From Sporosarcina sp. (GTDB lineage: Bacteria > Bacillota > Bacilli > Bacillales_A > Planococcaceae): 46,100 nucleotides of DNA. Positions 26,275 to 34,100 of the stretch are shown piece after piece. The notes under the pieces were generated by a model. The model had not been told where the DNA came from. It saw nothing but the letters and a program-made list of their open reading frames with translations, and did not search any database. A program made the translations under genes and the position numbers. The stretch spans positions 1-46,100 of the forward strand of contig JAPFCR010000038.1 of assembly GCA_026169375.1 (NCBI GenBank), written 5' to 3'. Each line of letters opens with the position of its first letter. Position 1 is the first letter of the stretch.

Positions 26275-27393
26275 GAACAACCACTTGCACCTTATTCCGT
26301 CTGTAATTTAGCTGCTGTCAATCTAGCAGAAGTTGCGAATAAAGATGCAAAAGAAGTCGATTATGAAAAGTTACAAGAAATCGTTCGTGTCGGTGTGAGG
26401 ATGCAAGATAACGTTATCGATGCAACCCCTTATTTCTTAGAAGAAAATGAGAAGCAAGCGTTAGGCGAGCGCCGTGTAGGACTTGGCGTGATGGGACTTG
26501 CGGATCTTCTCATTTACTGTGAGAAAGAATACGGTTCAGCAGAAGGCAATGAAGTTGTTGATCAAGTGTTTGAAACAATTGCGACAACGGCTTATCGTGA
26601 ATCAATTGAACTCGCAAAAGAAAAAGGAAGTTTCCCATTCTTAATTGGCGAAACGGACGAAGAAACAAAAGCACTACGTGAAGCATTTATTCAAACAGGC
26701 TTTATGAAGAAAATGCCAGAAGATATTCGTGAAGATATTGTGAAATATGGAATCCGAAATTCTCATTTATTAACTGTTGCTCCGACGGGATCGACTGGAA
26801 CGATGGTTGGAGTTTCAACCGGATTAGAACCATATTTCTCATTCGTATACTACCGCAGCGGACGTCTCGGTAAGTTTATCGAAGTGAAAGCAGACATTGT
26901 AGAAGAATATTTACAACGTAACCCAGATGCAAGTGAAGATGAACTACCGAGCTGGTTCGTTTCGGCGATGAGTCTTGCACCTGAAGCACATGCGGACGTT
27001 CAATGTATTATTCAACGTTGGATTGATAGTTCGATCTCAAAAACAGTGAACGCACCACGCGGGTATACAGTCGAACAAGTTGAAAGTGTCTATGAGCGTC
27101 TTTATAAAGGCGGCGCGAAAGGTGGAACGGTTTACGTAGACGGAAGCCGTGATTCACAGGTATTAACGTTAAAAGCAGAAGAAAATCACATGGATGATGC
27201 TTACGACGAAGAAGAAGTCGAAGAGCGTCCAGTGATGCTTGTCGAAACTATTCAAGAGATCCGTTCGACAAACGTTACAATCGGTTCTGAAATTGGCAAT
27301 ACTTGTCCGGTTTGTCGCGGGGGAATTGTACAAGAAATCGGTGGTTGTAACACATGTACAAATTGTAACGCTCAATTGAAATGTGGCTTATAA
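26275..27393 (+). CDS. nrdJ: Adenosylcobalamin-dependent ribonucleotide reductase (class II), exon 2
   Basis: The remaining 372 codons, beginning with EQPLAPYSVCNLAAVNLAEV directly after the intron, so the joined active-site motif is NPCG-EQPL. Landmarks are RRVGLGVMGLADLLIY, the phosphate-binding APTGSTGTMVGVSTGLEP and a C-terminal cysteine cluster TCPVCRGG...CNTCTNCNAQLKCGL typical of class II enzymes (shuttle and zinc cysteines). The ATG at 26395 that an ORF caller would choose has no ribosome-binding site and would omit 40 conserved residues. A strong terminator follows. Confidence 0.95.
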   Translation, partial: EQPLAPYSVCNLAAVNLAEVANKDAKEVDYEKLQEIVRVGVRMQDNVIDATPYFLEENEKQALGERRVGLGVMGLADLLIYCEKEYGSAEGNEVVDQVFETIATTAYRESIELAKEKGSFPFLIGETDEETKALREAFIQTGFMKKMPEDIREDIVKYGIRNSHLLTVAPTGSTGTMVGVSTGLEPYFSFVYYRSGRLGKFIEVKADIVEEYLQRNPDASEDELPSWFVSAMSLAPEAHADVQCIIQRWIDSSISKTVNAPRGYTVEQVESVYERLYKGGAKGGTVYVDGSRDSQVLTLKAEENHMDDAYDEEEVEERPVMLVETIQEIRSTNVTIGSEIGNTCPVCRGGIVQEIGGCNTCTNCNAQLKCGL

Positions 27394-27438
27394 TCGCGTG
27401 AAATAACTGGCATATGTAGATTTGAAGTATAATAGTGA

Positions 27439-27483
27439 TAAAACACTCCCTTAGATTATAATAATTTAAGGGAGTGTTTTATT
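27439..27483 (+). terminator. Intrinsic terminator after nrdJ
   Basis: AAAACACTCCCTTA pairs with TAAGGGAGTGTTTT around a 13-nt loop. It is symmetrical and followed by T-rich sequence. Confidence 0.9.
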
Positions 27484-27485
27484 AA

Positions 27486-27518
27486 TTTGGATTATAAAAA
27501 AAACGAAACGAATCCAGT
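27486..27518. repeat. 33-bp hairpin repeat, left copy
   Basis: TTTGGATTATAAAAA followed by AAACGAAACGAATCCAGT. The ends TGGATT/AATCCA are inverted repeats. A copy shorter by two A residues occurs at 28352-28382, so the pair brackets about 830 bp holding two small genes. Each copy follows a terminator hairpin. Confidence 0.8.
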
Positions 27519-27557
27519 GCATTGTTAAACCCCAAAAAAGAAAGGAGGAGTTCGTAT

Positions 27558-27920
27558 ATGGAGGCTATTAGCCAAGAAATTCAAGATTTGTCCATTAAGT
27601 CCTTGGAATCGACATTTAATAAACTTTCAAATGCCTATAAAAGCATGACCGATAAAGGTTCGAATACTACGCTTGTGACAAAGAGACGGAATGCCGTGGA
27701 AGTCGGTTTAGAAAGCCTAAAAGACGTCTGGAATGAAGAGGGTTTTTTCTATGACGAAGAAATCATATCGACTTCTAAAGATATTCTACAAGGTGTCATT
27801 CCATCGATTGAAAAACAGATAGCAAAGGCAAAAGTAGGTAGTTCTCAAAAAACATTAAATGAACGCCGTTTAACAGCGCTTAAACTGGCAATCAAGTCTT
27901 TGGAGAACCGTCTTACATAA
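27558..27920 (+). CDS. Small hypothetical protein with internal duplication
   Basis: A 120-residue soluble, mostly helical protein that I do not recognise. The start is the ATG at 27558, 7 nt after AAAGGAGGAG; the frame opens at 27522 but upstream codons lie in the ribosome-binding region. Two related segments are visible: TLVTKRRNAVEVGLESLKD (about 39-56) and TLNERRLTALKLAIKSLEN (about 99-117), suggesting an internal repeat or a two-fold helical fold. It lies between the two 31-33 bp hairpin repeats, after nrdJ, in a patch of orphan genes. Confidence 0.6.
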   Translation: MEAISQEIQDLSIKSLESTFNKLSNAYKSMTDKGSNTTLVTKRRNAVEVGLESLKDVWNEEGFFYDEEIISTSKDILQGVIPSIEKQIAKAKVGSSQKTLNERRLTALKLAIKSLENRLT

Positions 27921-28020
27921 TACTGTTCCGCGATATTTAAGTGTTCTTCAATCAGGTGCTTTAACAGCATTAAAAAGCGTCTGGTTTTCATTAATAGACC
28001 AGATTGTGGGGGGGATAAAA

Positions 28021-28200
28021 ATGAAGGAGATAACAGGACTGTACGTTATTTTAATTGCAATATTTTTTGTGAATCTAACAAATATTACATTGTTTAATGG
28101 CGAATGGAACGGTATAGCGATGTGGCTTAACACAGGGTTGTTTATAGCTGGCACTACCTATTTTTTAATGAGCAGAGACTCCTTTAAGAAAAATAAATAG
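28021..28200 (+). CDS. Small hypothetical membrane protein
   Basis: A 59-residue protein with two predicted membrane helices, about residues 6-22 (LYVILIAIFFVNLTNI) and 35-50 (LNTGLFIAGTTYFLM), and a basic tail SFKKNK, so both ends are probably cytoplasmic. The ATG at 28021 follows GGGGGGG; an ATG 15 nt upstream sits too close to that site. A small hairpin, TCTGGT/ACCAGA (27980-28003), lies just before it. No family recognised. Confidence 0.5.
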   Translation: MKEITGLYVILIAIFFVNLTNITLFNGEWNGIAMWLNTGLFIAGTTYFLMSRDSFKKNK

Positions 28201-28268
28201 CGATTATTACAATCGGATTACAGAATATAATCAAAATTCTTTATAAAAAGTGTATGATACTTCACAAA

Positions 28269-28313
28269 GAAAGAACCCATTTTGATCAATCATTTTTCAA
28301 AACGGGTTCTTTC
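28269..28313 (+). terminator. Intrinsic terminator after the small membrane-protein gene
   Basis: AAAGAACCCATTTT pairs with AAAACGGGTTCTTT. The stem lies 68 nt after the stop codon; the stem itself ends in TTT. Confidence 0.75.
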
Positions 28314-28351
28314 AAATTAACGTAAAATATGGGTTTGTGAGGTGTTTTTGA

Positions 28352-28382
28352 TTTGGATTATAAAAAACGAAACGAATCCAGT
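28352..28382. repeat. 31-bp hairpin repeat, right copy
   Basis: Same sequence as 27486-27518 apart from two fewer A residues in the central run. TGGATT/AATCCA ends are conserved. The flanks of the two copies are not similar beyond the repeat. Confidence 0.8.
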
Positions 28383-28482
28383 CTAGTTTTAAAACTTGTA
28401 TCGCGAAAAGACTATTTAACGGAATAAATCTGTAACCAGTATTGTTTTAATCAGTCTAATAGTGTAAGGGAGGGACGTAGTC

Positions 28483-28629
28483 ATGAAAAGAATCTATTTG
28501 TTTGTTATTGCTTTCTTGGTTAGCGCCTTTTTAATGGGATGTGGTGAAGAAGATACAGCCAGCGTTAATTTAGCCGATGACAGTAATCAAGCCATTGAAT
28601 TTGAAGAAAAAGCGAGCGCATTCTCGTGA
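28483..28629 (+). CDS. Very small lipoprotein, possibly truncated
   Basis: A 48-residue product beginning MKRIYLFVIAFLVSAFLMGC, i.e. a complete lipoprotein signal with the lipidated cysteine at residue 20, then a short acidic tail. A GGGAGGG site lies 7-9 nt before the ATG. After the stop, the +1 frame stays open for about 40 codons (SRDFSRELVSEQTDMQLQL...) to the start of the next gene, so this could be a frameshifted remnant of a longer lipoprotein. No family recognised. Confidence 0.55.
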   Translation: MKRIYLFVIAFLVSAFLMGCGEEDTASVNLADDSNQAIEFEEKASAFS

Positions 28630-28739
28630 CTTTAGTCGTGAGTTAGTGAGCGAACAAACAGATATGCAACTGCAACTACACATGTTATATATATGTAGAC
28701 AATCGGAGCAGTTCACTTGGATAACTAGGAGGGTAATAA

Positions 28740-29234
28740 ATGATTAAGATTTACGATGACAGATATAAAGAAGAAGTCATTAATTTAATATTGCACGTAC
28801 AGAATGTTGAATATAATGTAGGGATCAGTGCCGAAGAACAACCAGACATTTTGGACATTGAATCAAATTATTTGAACAACGGAGGAAATTTTTGGGTAGG
28901 GTTAAACGATCAGGGTGAGGTTGTAGGCTCTATCGGTTTACAAAAGAAAACGAATCAGGTTGCTGTATTAAAGAAGTTTTTTGTTTATAAGAATTACCGT
29001 GGTAAAGAAATTGGTATCGGAGCAAGTCTTTATGAAGTATTATTTGATTTTGCGAAGAAACAAGGTTTTACTAAGATAATTTTGGATACGCCATCTAAAG
29101 CAACTAGATCACACAGTTTTTATAAAAAAGTTGGATTTAAGGAGATCGATAAAGAGGACTTGCCAATTCAATATGATTACCCTGATAGAAATTCACTTAT
29201 TTTTGAATTGGATTTATCTAAGGGAGCGTGTTGA
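28740..29234 (+). CDS. GNAT-family N-acetyltransferase
   Basis: A 164-residue GNAT protein. Motif A, LKKFFVYKNYRGKEIGIGASLYEVLFDFA, contains the acetyl-CoA pyrophosphate-binding RGKEIG pattern, and motif B includes SHSFYKKVGFKEI. The substrate is unknown. The ATG follows AGGAGGG. It converges on yqhQ, sharing a bidirectional terminator. Confidence 0.88.
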   Translation: MIKIYDDRYKEEVINLILHVQNVEYNVGISAEEQPDILDIESNYLNNGGNFWVGLNDQGEVVGSIGLQKKTNQVAVLKKFFVYKNYRGKEIGIGASLYEVLFDFAKKQGFTKIILDTPSKATRSHSFYKKVGFKEIDKEDLPIQYDYPDRNSLIFELDLSKGAC

Positions 29235-29269
29235 ACAATCGGGCGCTTTTCTCAAAGGTCGAATCACTA

Positions 29270-29313
29270 AAAATGCCGGAAATCATCAACACTCACATGA
29301 TTTCCGGCATTTT
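29270..29313. terminator. Bidirectional intrinsic terminator
   Basis: AAAATGCCGGAAATCAT and ATGATTTCCGGCATTTT form a perfect 17-bp stem with A and T tails between the convergent GNAT and yqhQ genes. Confidence 0.93.
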
Positions 29314-29314
29314 A

Positions 29315-30289
29315 TTATTGTAGTAAAGCAGGATTAGATTCTATCTCATCCTCAGGGACTGTTTCTAATGCTTCTACGCCAAGTTCTTCTACTTCTAATA
29401 ATTTTTCAAATGATAAAATCGCCACTTCTACTTGTTCATCATCCGGTTCTTTTGTCGTTAACAGTTGAAGCCATAAACCAGGGTACCCTAAATACTTCAA
29501 AATCGGTACGTTTCTTACAGCGTTTGTCAGCTGTAACACTTCAAATGATACACCGAGAACAACTGGGATCAGTAAAATACGGTTCACGACACGCAGCCAT
29601 AAAGGATCTGTTGGAACGAGGAAATAAATAAACATTCCAACAATGACCGTGAACAAAATAAAACTACTTCCACAACGATAATGAAGACGCGACTGTGCTT
29701 GAATATTTTCCACTGTCAAAGGTAAATTTCTTTCATAAGCATTGATCACTTTATGTTCAGCCCCGTGATATTGAAACACTCTTTTAATAAAGGGCGTCAT
29801 CGACATAAGTGCTAAATAACCGAGGAGTAATGCTAGTTTAAAGAAACTTTCTAATAAGATTTGCGCCGTTTTCCCTGGCGCAATAGAATGAAATAATTCA
29901 GCAATAAAAACAGGGACAAGTGTAAAAACAAATTTACTAAAGAGAAATGACAGTACACCAACTGCTGCGAGTCCAATCATCATTGCTAACTTCGAAGGCT
30001 CTTCTTCTTCAACTACCTCTTCACCTGGCATAATATCGTAACGATCACTTGAGAACGTCAAATGTCTAGAACCAACACCCGTAGATTCGATTAACGCAAC
30101 AATCCCTCTTATAAACGGAATTTTTCTTAGTTTTGTCGCAAGCGGACGTTGTTTTTTAGTCAAATGGAAATAGTCAATGGAATCATCTTTACGACGAATC
30201 GCTGAAATGGTATGTTCTTTTCCACCGAACATAACACCTTCCACAAGTGCCTGTCCTCCATATATTGGTGCTTGTTCATGTTTAGCCAT
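29315..30289 (-). CDS. yqhQ: DUF1385 membrane protein YqhQ
   Basis: A 324-residue integral membrane protein. Family landmarks are the N-terminal YGGQALVEGVMFGGKE, the segment FQYHGAEHKVINAYE and SRLHYRCGSSFILFTVIVG. About four or five hydrophobic spans are visible, followed by an acidic C-terminal tail ending DEIESNPALLQ. It is conserved next to yqhR-aroQ-yqhT in Bacillus but divergent from them here, with a MITE-like repeat in between. The biochemical role is not established. Confidence 0.93.
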   Translation of the reverse strand: MAKHEQAPIYGGQALVEGVMFGGKEHTISAIRRKDDSIDYFHLTKKQRPLATKLRKIPFIRGIVALIESTGVGSRHLTFSSDRYDIMPGEEVVEEEEPSKLAMMIGLAAVGVLSFLFSKFVFTLVPVFIAELFHSIAPGKTAQILLESFFKLALLLGYLALMSMTPFIKRVFQYHGAEHKVINAYERNLPLTVENIQAQSRLHYRCGSSFILFTVIVGMFIYFLVPTDPLWLRVVNRILLIPVVLGVSFEVLQLTNAVRNVPILKYLGYPGLWLQLLTTKEPDDEQVEVAILSFEKLLEVEELGVEALETVPEDEIESNPALLQ

Positions 30290-30335
30290 ACAATTACCAC
30301 ACTTTCCTTAAGGTCGATATCAAATTCATTTAATC

Positions 30336-30595
30336 AATTTCATAATTGCCCGACTTAATCAGGATACCGAATATTTTGCTGATCCTCTCTCTAAAAGATC
30401 GTGTTTTAAGGAGGCCGTTTCCGTTGATTGTAATGGCAGGCGACGACTCCTTGGGGATTAGCGTGACAGGAAAGATCCCGCAGTCGCATGATTTTCACGA
30501 CGAGGAGGCTTGCCGCACGCCCTACCGAAAGCGTCCGCCTCGAACGAAAATCAACATTGTTCGGATATCCAAGTATCAAAGGTAATTATGAAATT
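30336..30595. mobile_element. MITE-like repeat, copy 1
   Basis: Bounded by AATTTCATAATTGCC (30336-30350) and GGTAATTATGAAATT (30581-30595), inverted repeats matching 14 of 15. Inside is a GC-rich module (30423-30555) that starts GTTGATT and ends AATCAAC, with nested pairings. The element occupies most of the 415-bp gap between yqhQ and yqhR. The short open frames inside it are not genes. Confidence 0.75.
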
Positions 30596-30704
30596 TATTC
30601 AAAAAGTAAAAACTACTCTCATTGTACTAAAAAATAGAACTGATAACCAGAATGATGTTTAAAAAATATTAAATTTCCCGACACTTTAACAAGGAGGGAA
30701 GTTT

Positions 30705-31127
30705 ATGTTAGATCGAACATTGTTTTATACAGCATTCTTTTCAGCAATCATTATGGTGATTTCATTAAAATTTTTGGAATTATTCAGCTTTATCAAATGG
30801 TCTCCGATTGGATGGGGAGAAAATGCTTCATTATTTTCTACAATGCATTTTACAGTGAAATGGGGACTATTATTTATTGGCTTATTTGTGGTTTTTATAC
30901 TTCTTTATATCATCATGTATTATTTACATGCGATTCCACCAGCAATGAGCGCGATATTCTTTACAGTTCTTGGCGTTTTCTTAGTGGAATGGTTGATTCA
31001 TGATTCAACATCGATAAGAGAATTTATGCAATCCCTTTCAATCCCGCTCTTATCTGTAACAGCGATTATTTTACGTTTTATTTCTGGCACGGCTGTTTTT
31101 TATTATGATCTTTCACAAAAAGAATGA
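30705..31127 (+). CDS. yqhR: YqhR-family membrane protein
   Basis: A 140-residue protein with four predicted membrane helices (about residues 6-28, 50-74, 79-97 and 108-132). The N-terminal segment FKFLELFSF-like LKFLELFSFIKWSPI and GENASLFSTMHF fit YqhR, and the position before aroQ and yqhT is the B. subtilis one. AAGGAGGGAAG precedes the ATG. Function unknown. Confidence 0.85.
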   Translation: MLDRTLFYTAFFSAIIMVISLKFLELFSFIKWSPIGWGENASLFSTMHFTVKWGLLFIGLFVVFILLYIIMYYLHAIPPAMSAIFFTVLGVFLVEWLIHDSTSIREFMQSLSIPLLSVTAIILRFISGTAVFYYDLSQKE

Positions 31128-31194
31128 AATCAATATCCGCCATCGCTCCGAATATGGTAACATGAAAAGGAAAAAGAAGAGGGGAATGGTGGCG

Positions 31195-31644
31195 GTGAAA
31201 CTATTAGTACTGAATGGACCAAATTTAAACCGGTTAGGAAAAAGGGAACCAGAAATTTACGGTCATACAACGTTGGAAGATATTGAAGAAAATTTACAGG
31301 ATGTCGCACGTAAAAATGACGTGCAGCTGACGTTTTTTCAGTCCAATACAGAAGGTTTTCTCATCGACCGGATTCACGCGGCAGCGGATGAAACGGTAGA
31401 TGGAATTATTTTCAACCCAGGTGCCTATACGCATTACAGTATTGCTTTACGAGATGCGATTGCTTCAGTGGGGGTAGAAGTGATTGAAGTTCATATTTCT
31501 AATGTACATAACCGTGAAGAATTTAGAAGAGAGTCAGTCATCGCACCAGTATGTCGTGGGCAATTAACTGGATTTGGAGCAGATGGCTATATATTGGCGC
31601 TTCATGCGTTCCTCCTCAAAAACAAAGGAGAATGTAAACTATGA
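31195..31644 (+). CDS. aroQ: 3-dehydroquinate dehydratase, type II
   Basis: A 149-residue type II dehydroquinase, which dehydrates 3-dehydroquinate in the shikimate pathway. Motifs are VLNGPNLNRLGKREPEIYG (active-site arginine and tyrosine), FNPGAYTHYS, EVHISNVHNREEFR with the catalytic histidine, and GFGADGYILAL. Start: the GTG at 31195 lies 10 nt after AGAGGGG and gives the family-like MKLLVLNGPN; the ATG at 31186 is only 1 nt from that site. The end overlaps yqhT by 4 nt (ATGA). Confidence 0.94.
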   Translation: MKLLVLNGPNLNRLGKREPEIYGHTTLEDIEENLQDVARKNDVQLTFFQSNTEGFLIDRIHAAADETVDGIIFNPGAYTHYSIALRDAIASVGVEVIEVHISNVHNREEFRRESVIAPVCRGQLTGFGADGYILALHAFLLKNKGECKL

Positions 31645-32717
31645 AACTTTCAAATTTACGAAAACAAATTGAATCAGAAAAAATTGACGCACTTCTCATT
31701 ACAAATCCATACAATCGTCGTTATATGACTAGTTTTACTGGAACTGCAGGTGTCGTCCTCGTCTCAAAAGAAGATGCAGTTTTCATCACAGACTTTAGAT
31801 ATACTGAACAAGCTGCTGAGGAAATTACTGATTTTCGAATTGTGAAACATACGAAAACCATTATTGAAGAAGTCGCAGCACAAGTAAAAGAAATGAATGT
31901 ACAAACATTAGGTTTTGAAAAAGACGATTTATCATTTGGCTTGTACGAGCTATATGAAAAGGAAGTAAAGGCAACACTAAAACCCGTATCAGGCCTTGTG
32001 GAAAAGCTTCGTCTTGTTAAAAATGAAGATGAGATTGAAATCTTACAGCAAGCTGCTAAAATTGCGGATGATGCGTTCGAACATATTATCGGTTATATTC
32101 GTCCAGGTGTGACAGAATTAGAAGTTTCCAATGAATTGGAATTCTTTATGAGAAAGCAAGGCGCAACGTCATCTTCTTTTTCAATTATTGTCGCATCAGG
32201 GCTAAGAAGTGCACTTCCACACGGCGTCGCGACGGATACAGTGATTGAATCTGGTGACTTTGTTACATTAGATTACGGTGCGCTTTATAATGGATATATT
32301 TCAGATATTACACGAACAGTTGCAGTAGGGGAACCTCCTGAAAAACTAAAGGAAATTTATAATATTACATTAGCGGCACAGGAATTAGCATTAAAAGAAA
32401 TAAAACCGGGTATGACAGGAATAGAAGCAGATCAAATTGCAAGAGACTATATTACGTCAAAAGGATATGGGGATGCATTCGGCCATTCAACGGGTCACGG
32501 AATTGGTCTTGAAGTCCATGAAGGTCCAGGTTTATCATCTAAATCGAATGTTGTGCTGGAACCAAATATGGTTGTAACAGTAGAACCAGGAATTTATTTG
32601 CCTGAAATTGGCGGAGTACGCATTGAAGATGATATAATCATTACTGAAAAAGGTAATGAGCGACTGACATTCGCAACAAAAGAATTACTTATTTTACCCG
32701 ACACAAACGAGCACTGA
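31641..32717 (+). CDS. yqhT: M24 family metallopeptidase, Xaa-Pro aminopeptidase-like (YqhT)
   Basis: A 358-residue aminopeptidase P/proline dipeptidase-type enzyme. The N-terminal creatinase-like domain includes LLITNPYNRRYMTSFTG. The pita-bread domain carries the metal ligands Asp in TLDYGALYNGYISDITRT, His in STGHGIGLEVHEGPG, and Glu in VEPGIYLPEIGG and RIEDDI. It removes an N-terminal residue preceding proline. Translationally coupled to aroQ and followed by efp, as in B. subtilis. Confidence 0.93.
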   Translation: MKLSNLRKQIESEKIDALLITNPYNRRYMTSFTGTAGVVLVSKEDAVFITDFRYTEQAAEEITDFRIVKHTKTIIEEVAAQVKEMNVQTLGFEKDDLSFGLYELYEKEVKATLKPVSGLVEKLRLVKNEDEIEILQQAAKIADDAFEHIIGYIRPGVTELEVSNELEFFMRKQGATSSSFSIIVASGLRSALPHGVATDTVIESGDFVTLDYGALYNGYISDITRTVAVGEPPEKLKEIYNITLAAQELALKEIKPGMTGIEADQIARDYITSKGYGDAFGHSTGHGIGLEVHEGPGLSSKSNVVLEPNMVVTVEPGIYLPEIGGVRIEDDIIITEKGNERLTFATKELLILPDTNEH

Positions 32718-32813
32718 TTTCCAGTCTTTTGAAAAGGATGGAAAATGATTCGTAACTGTCGAACTAGCCGAACGAATAGCGTTTAGCTTGATTATTTAAA
32801 TGGAGGAATTAAT

Positions 32814-33371
32814 ATGATTTCAGTAAACGATTTTAGAACAGGTGCAACGATTGAAGTAGAAGGTGACATTTGGCGTGTAATTGAATTCCAACACGTGAAA
32901 CCAGGTAAAGGTGCTGCGTTTGTTCGTTCAAAATTACGTAACTTACGAAACGGAAATATCCAGGAGAAGACATTCCGTGGTGGTGAACGAGTAAAACGTG
33001 CACAAATTGATAACGTAAAAATGCAATACTTGTATGCAGACGGTAATAACCATGTTTTCATGAATAACGAGACGTACGATCAAATCGAGCTTCCAGCAAC
33101 TCAAATTGAATATGAATTGAAATTCATTAAAGAAGGTATGGAAGTTCAAATTATTCAATATGAAAGCGAAATTCTTGGTGTACAATTACCAATTACAGTA
33201 GAGCTTGAAGTTGCTGAGACAGAACCAGGCATTAAAGGCGATACAGCAAGCGGTGGTTCAAAACCAGCAACACTTGAAACTGGAATCACAGTTCAAGTAC
33301 CATTCTTTGTAAACGTTGGCGATGTGCTTGTTGTAAACACAGAAGAAGGCGAATACGTGTCACGCGCGTAA
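32814..33371 (+). CDS. efp: Elongation factor P
   Basis: A 185-residue three-domain EF-P, which helps ribosomes through polyproline stretches. The tip loop is [15 protein letters not shown] with Lys32, the residue that carries the 5-aminopentanol modification in B. subtilis. Domain III ends [15 protein letters not shown] site precedes the ATG and a strong terminator follows, separating it from the spoIIIA operon. Confidence 0.98.
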   Translation: MISVNDFRTGATIEVEGDIWRVIEFQHVKPGKGAAFVRSKLRNLRNGNIQEKTFRGGERVKRAQIDNVKMQYLYADGNNHVFMNNETYDQIELPATQIEYELKFIKEGMEVQIIQYESEILGVQLPITVELEVAETEPGIKGDTASGGSKPATLETGITVQVPFFVNVGDVLVVNTEEGEYVSRA

Positions 33372-33387
33372 ATTCATAATGATCTAT

Positions 33388-33423
33388 AAAAAGCAGCTGA
33401 TATAAAAATCAGCTGCTTTTTTT
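33388..33423 (+). terminator. Intrinsic terminator after efp
   Basis: AAAAAGCAGCTGA pairs with TCAGCTGCTTTTT around 7 nt, followed by further T. Confidence 0.94.
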
Positions 33424-33498
33424 GCGTTCACTCTAAAGTTTTTTAAGTTCTAACTCATTTCAGCCCTACATAGTCTAGTTGTATGGAGGGAGTAGCGA

Positions 33499-33708
33499 AT
33501 GGAGCTAAATGATTTAATTCGAATTGCTGGGATTGGGCTCGTCATTGGCATTTTGCATGTGTTTTTTGAGCAGACGGGAAAAAAAGATTTTTCCTTTTTT
33601 CTATTTATTTTCGCGTACTTATATATCACAATCGAGCTCCTACGCTTTTTGAAAGTCTTTTTTGTTGAAATATCCGCATTTTTCGAATGGTTAGCGATGG
33701 CATTGTAA
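33499..33708 (+). CDS. spoIIIAC: Stage III sporulation protein AC
   Basis: A 69-residue two-helix membrane protein. The opening LIRIAGIGLVIGILHVFFEQTGKKDF matches the SpoIIIAC pattern of IAGIG, LH and GK(K/E). It is part of the mother-cell half of the channel that feeds the forespore. A GGAGGG site lies 8 nt before the ATG. Here it is the first gene of the operon: spoIIIAA (ATPase) and spoIIIAB, which precede it in B. subtilis, are absent, and efp with its terminator lies directly upstream. Confidence 0.87.
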   Translation: MELNDLIRIAGIGLVIGILHVFFEQTGKKDFSFFLFIFAYLYITIELLRFLKVFFVEISAFFEWLAMAL

Positions 33709-34085
33709 TGGTAGTTTTATTCCAAATTATCATTGTTTACTTACTCCTTCTAACGATTACATTTGCCGTCCCTAAATTACAACCTTTACTCTATGCATCA
33801 TTGTTCTTTTTTGTATTTTTCATTGTGCTAACGACTGTACTTTTTCCGTTTAGCCAAACGCTTTTAACGTTATTTAACACCTTGCCGAATCCATTTGTTT
33901 CTTTATTAATTGGCAGTGCGGTTTTATATGTGATTGCAGAAATAACCGCGTCACATATTGCAGAAGCAGGGTACGCTTCACTTGCAGAGATTGCTCATTT
34001 CTCTATGAAAATCGCGATATTATTCTTGTGGATGGACGAAGTAAAAAAAGTCGTTGAATTATTATCAGCATTCATTACAACATGA
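33708..34085 (+). CDS. spoIIIAD: Stage III sporulation protein AD
   Basis: About 125 residues and three hydrophobic spans. The C-terminal half, IGSAVLYVIAEITASHIAE followed by AGYASLAEIAHFSMKIAILF, matches the SpoIIIAD pattern of AEF...DAG...AS-E-AGK. I chose the ATG at 33708, which overlaps the spoIIIAC stop (TAATG) and gives the usual distance to the conserved KxQP; an in-frame ATG at 33687 is possible. Neither has a clear ribosome-binding site, so coupled translation is likely. Confidence 0.82.
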   Translation: MVVLFQIIIVYLLLLTITFAVPKLQPLLYASLFFFVFFIVLTTVLFPFSQTLLTLFNTLPNPFVSLLIGSAVLYVIAEITASHIAEAGYASLAEIAHFSMKIAILFLWMDEVKKVVELLSAFITT

Positions 34086-34100
34086 TGGGACAGGTATAGT

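Noticed and set aside
26395..27393. Independent gene starting at ATG 26395
   Set aside because: The conserved reductase sequence continues 40 codons upstream in the same frame to the intron junction, and no ribosome-binding site precedes this ATG; it is nrdJ exon 2.
27943..28020. Open frame with ALTALKS similar to the orphan protein's repeat, as a third repeat unit or N-terminal extension of the small membrane protein
   Set aside because: Similarity is only a few residues and the segment contains a hairpin just before a strong ribosome-binding site.
30346..30585. 79-codon open frame
   Set aside because: Lies entirely within MITE-like copy 1; palindromic GC-rich DNA is open by chance.
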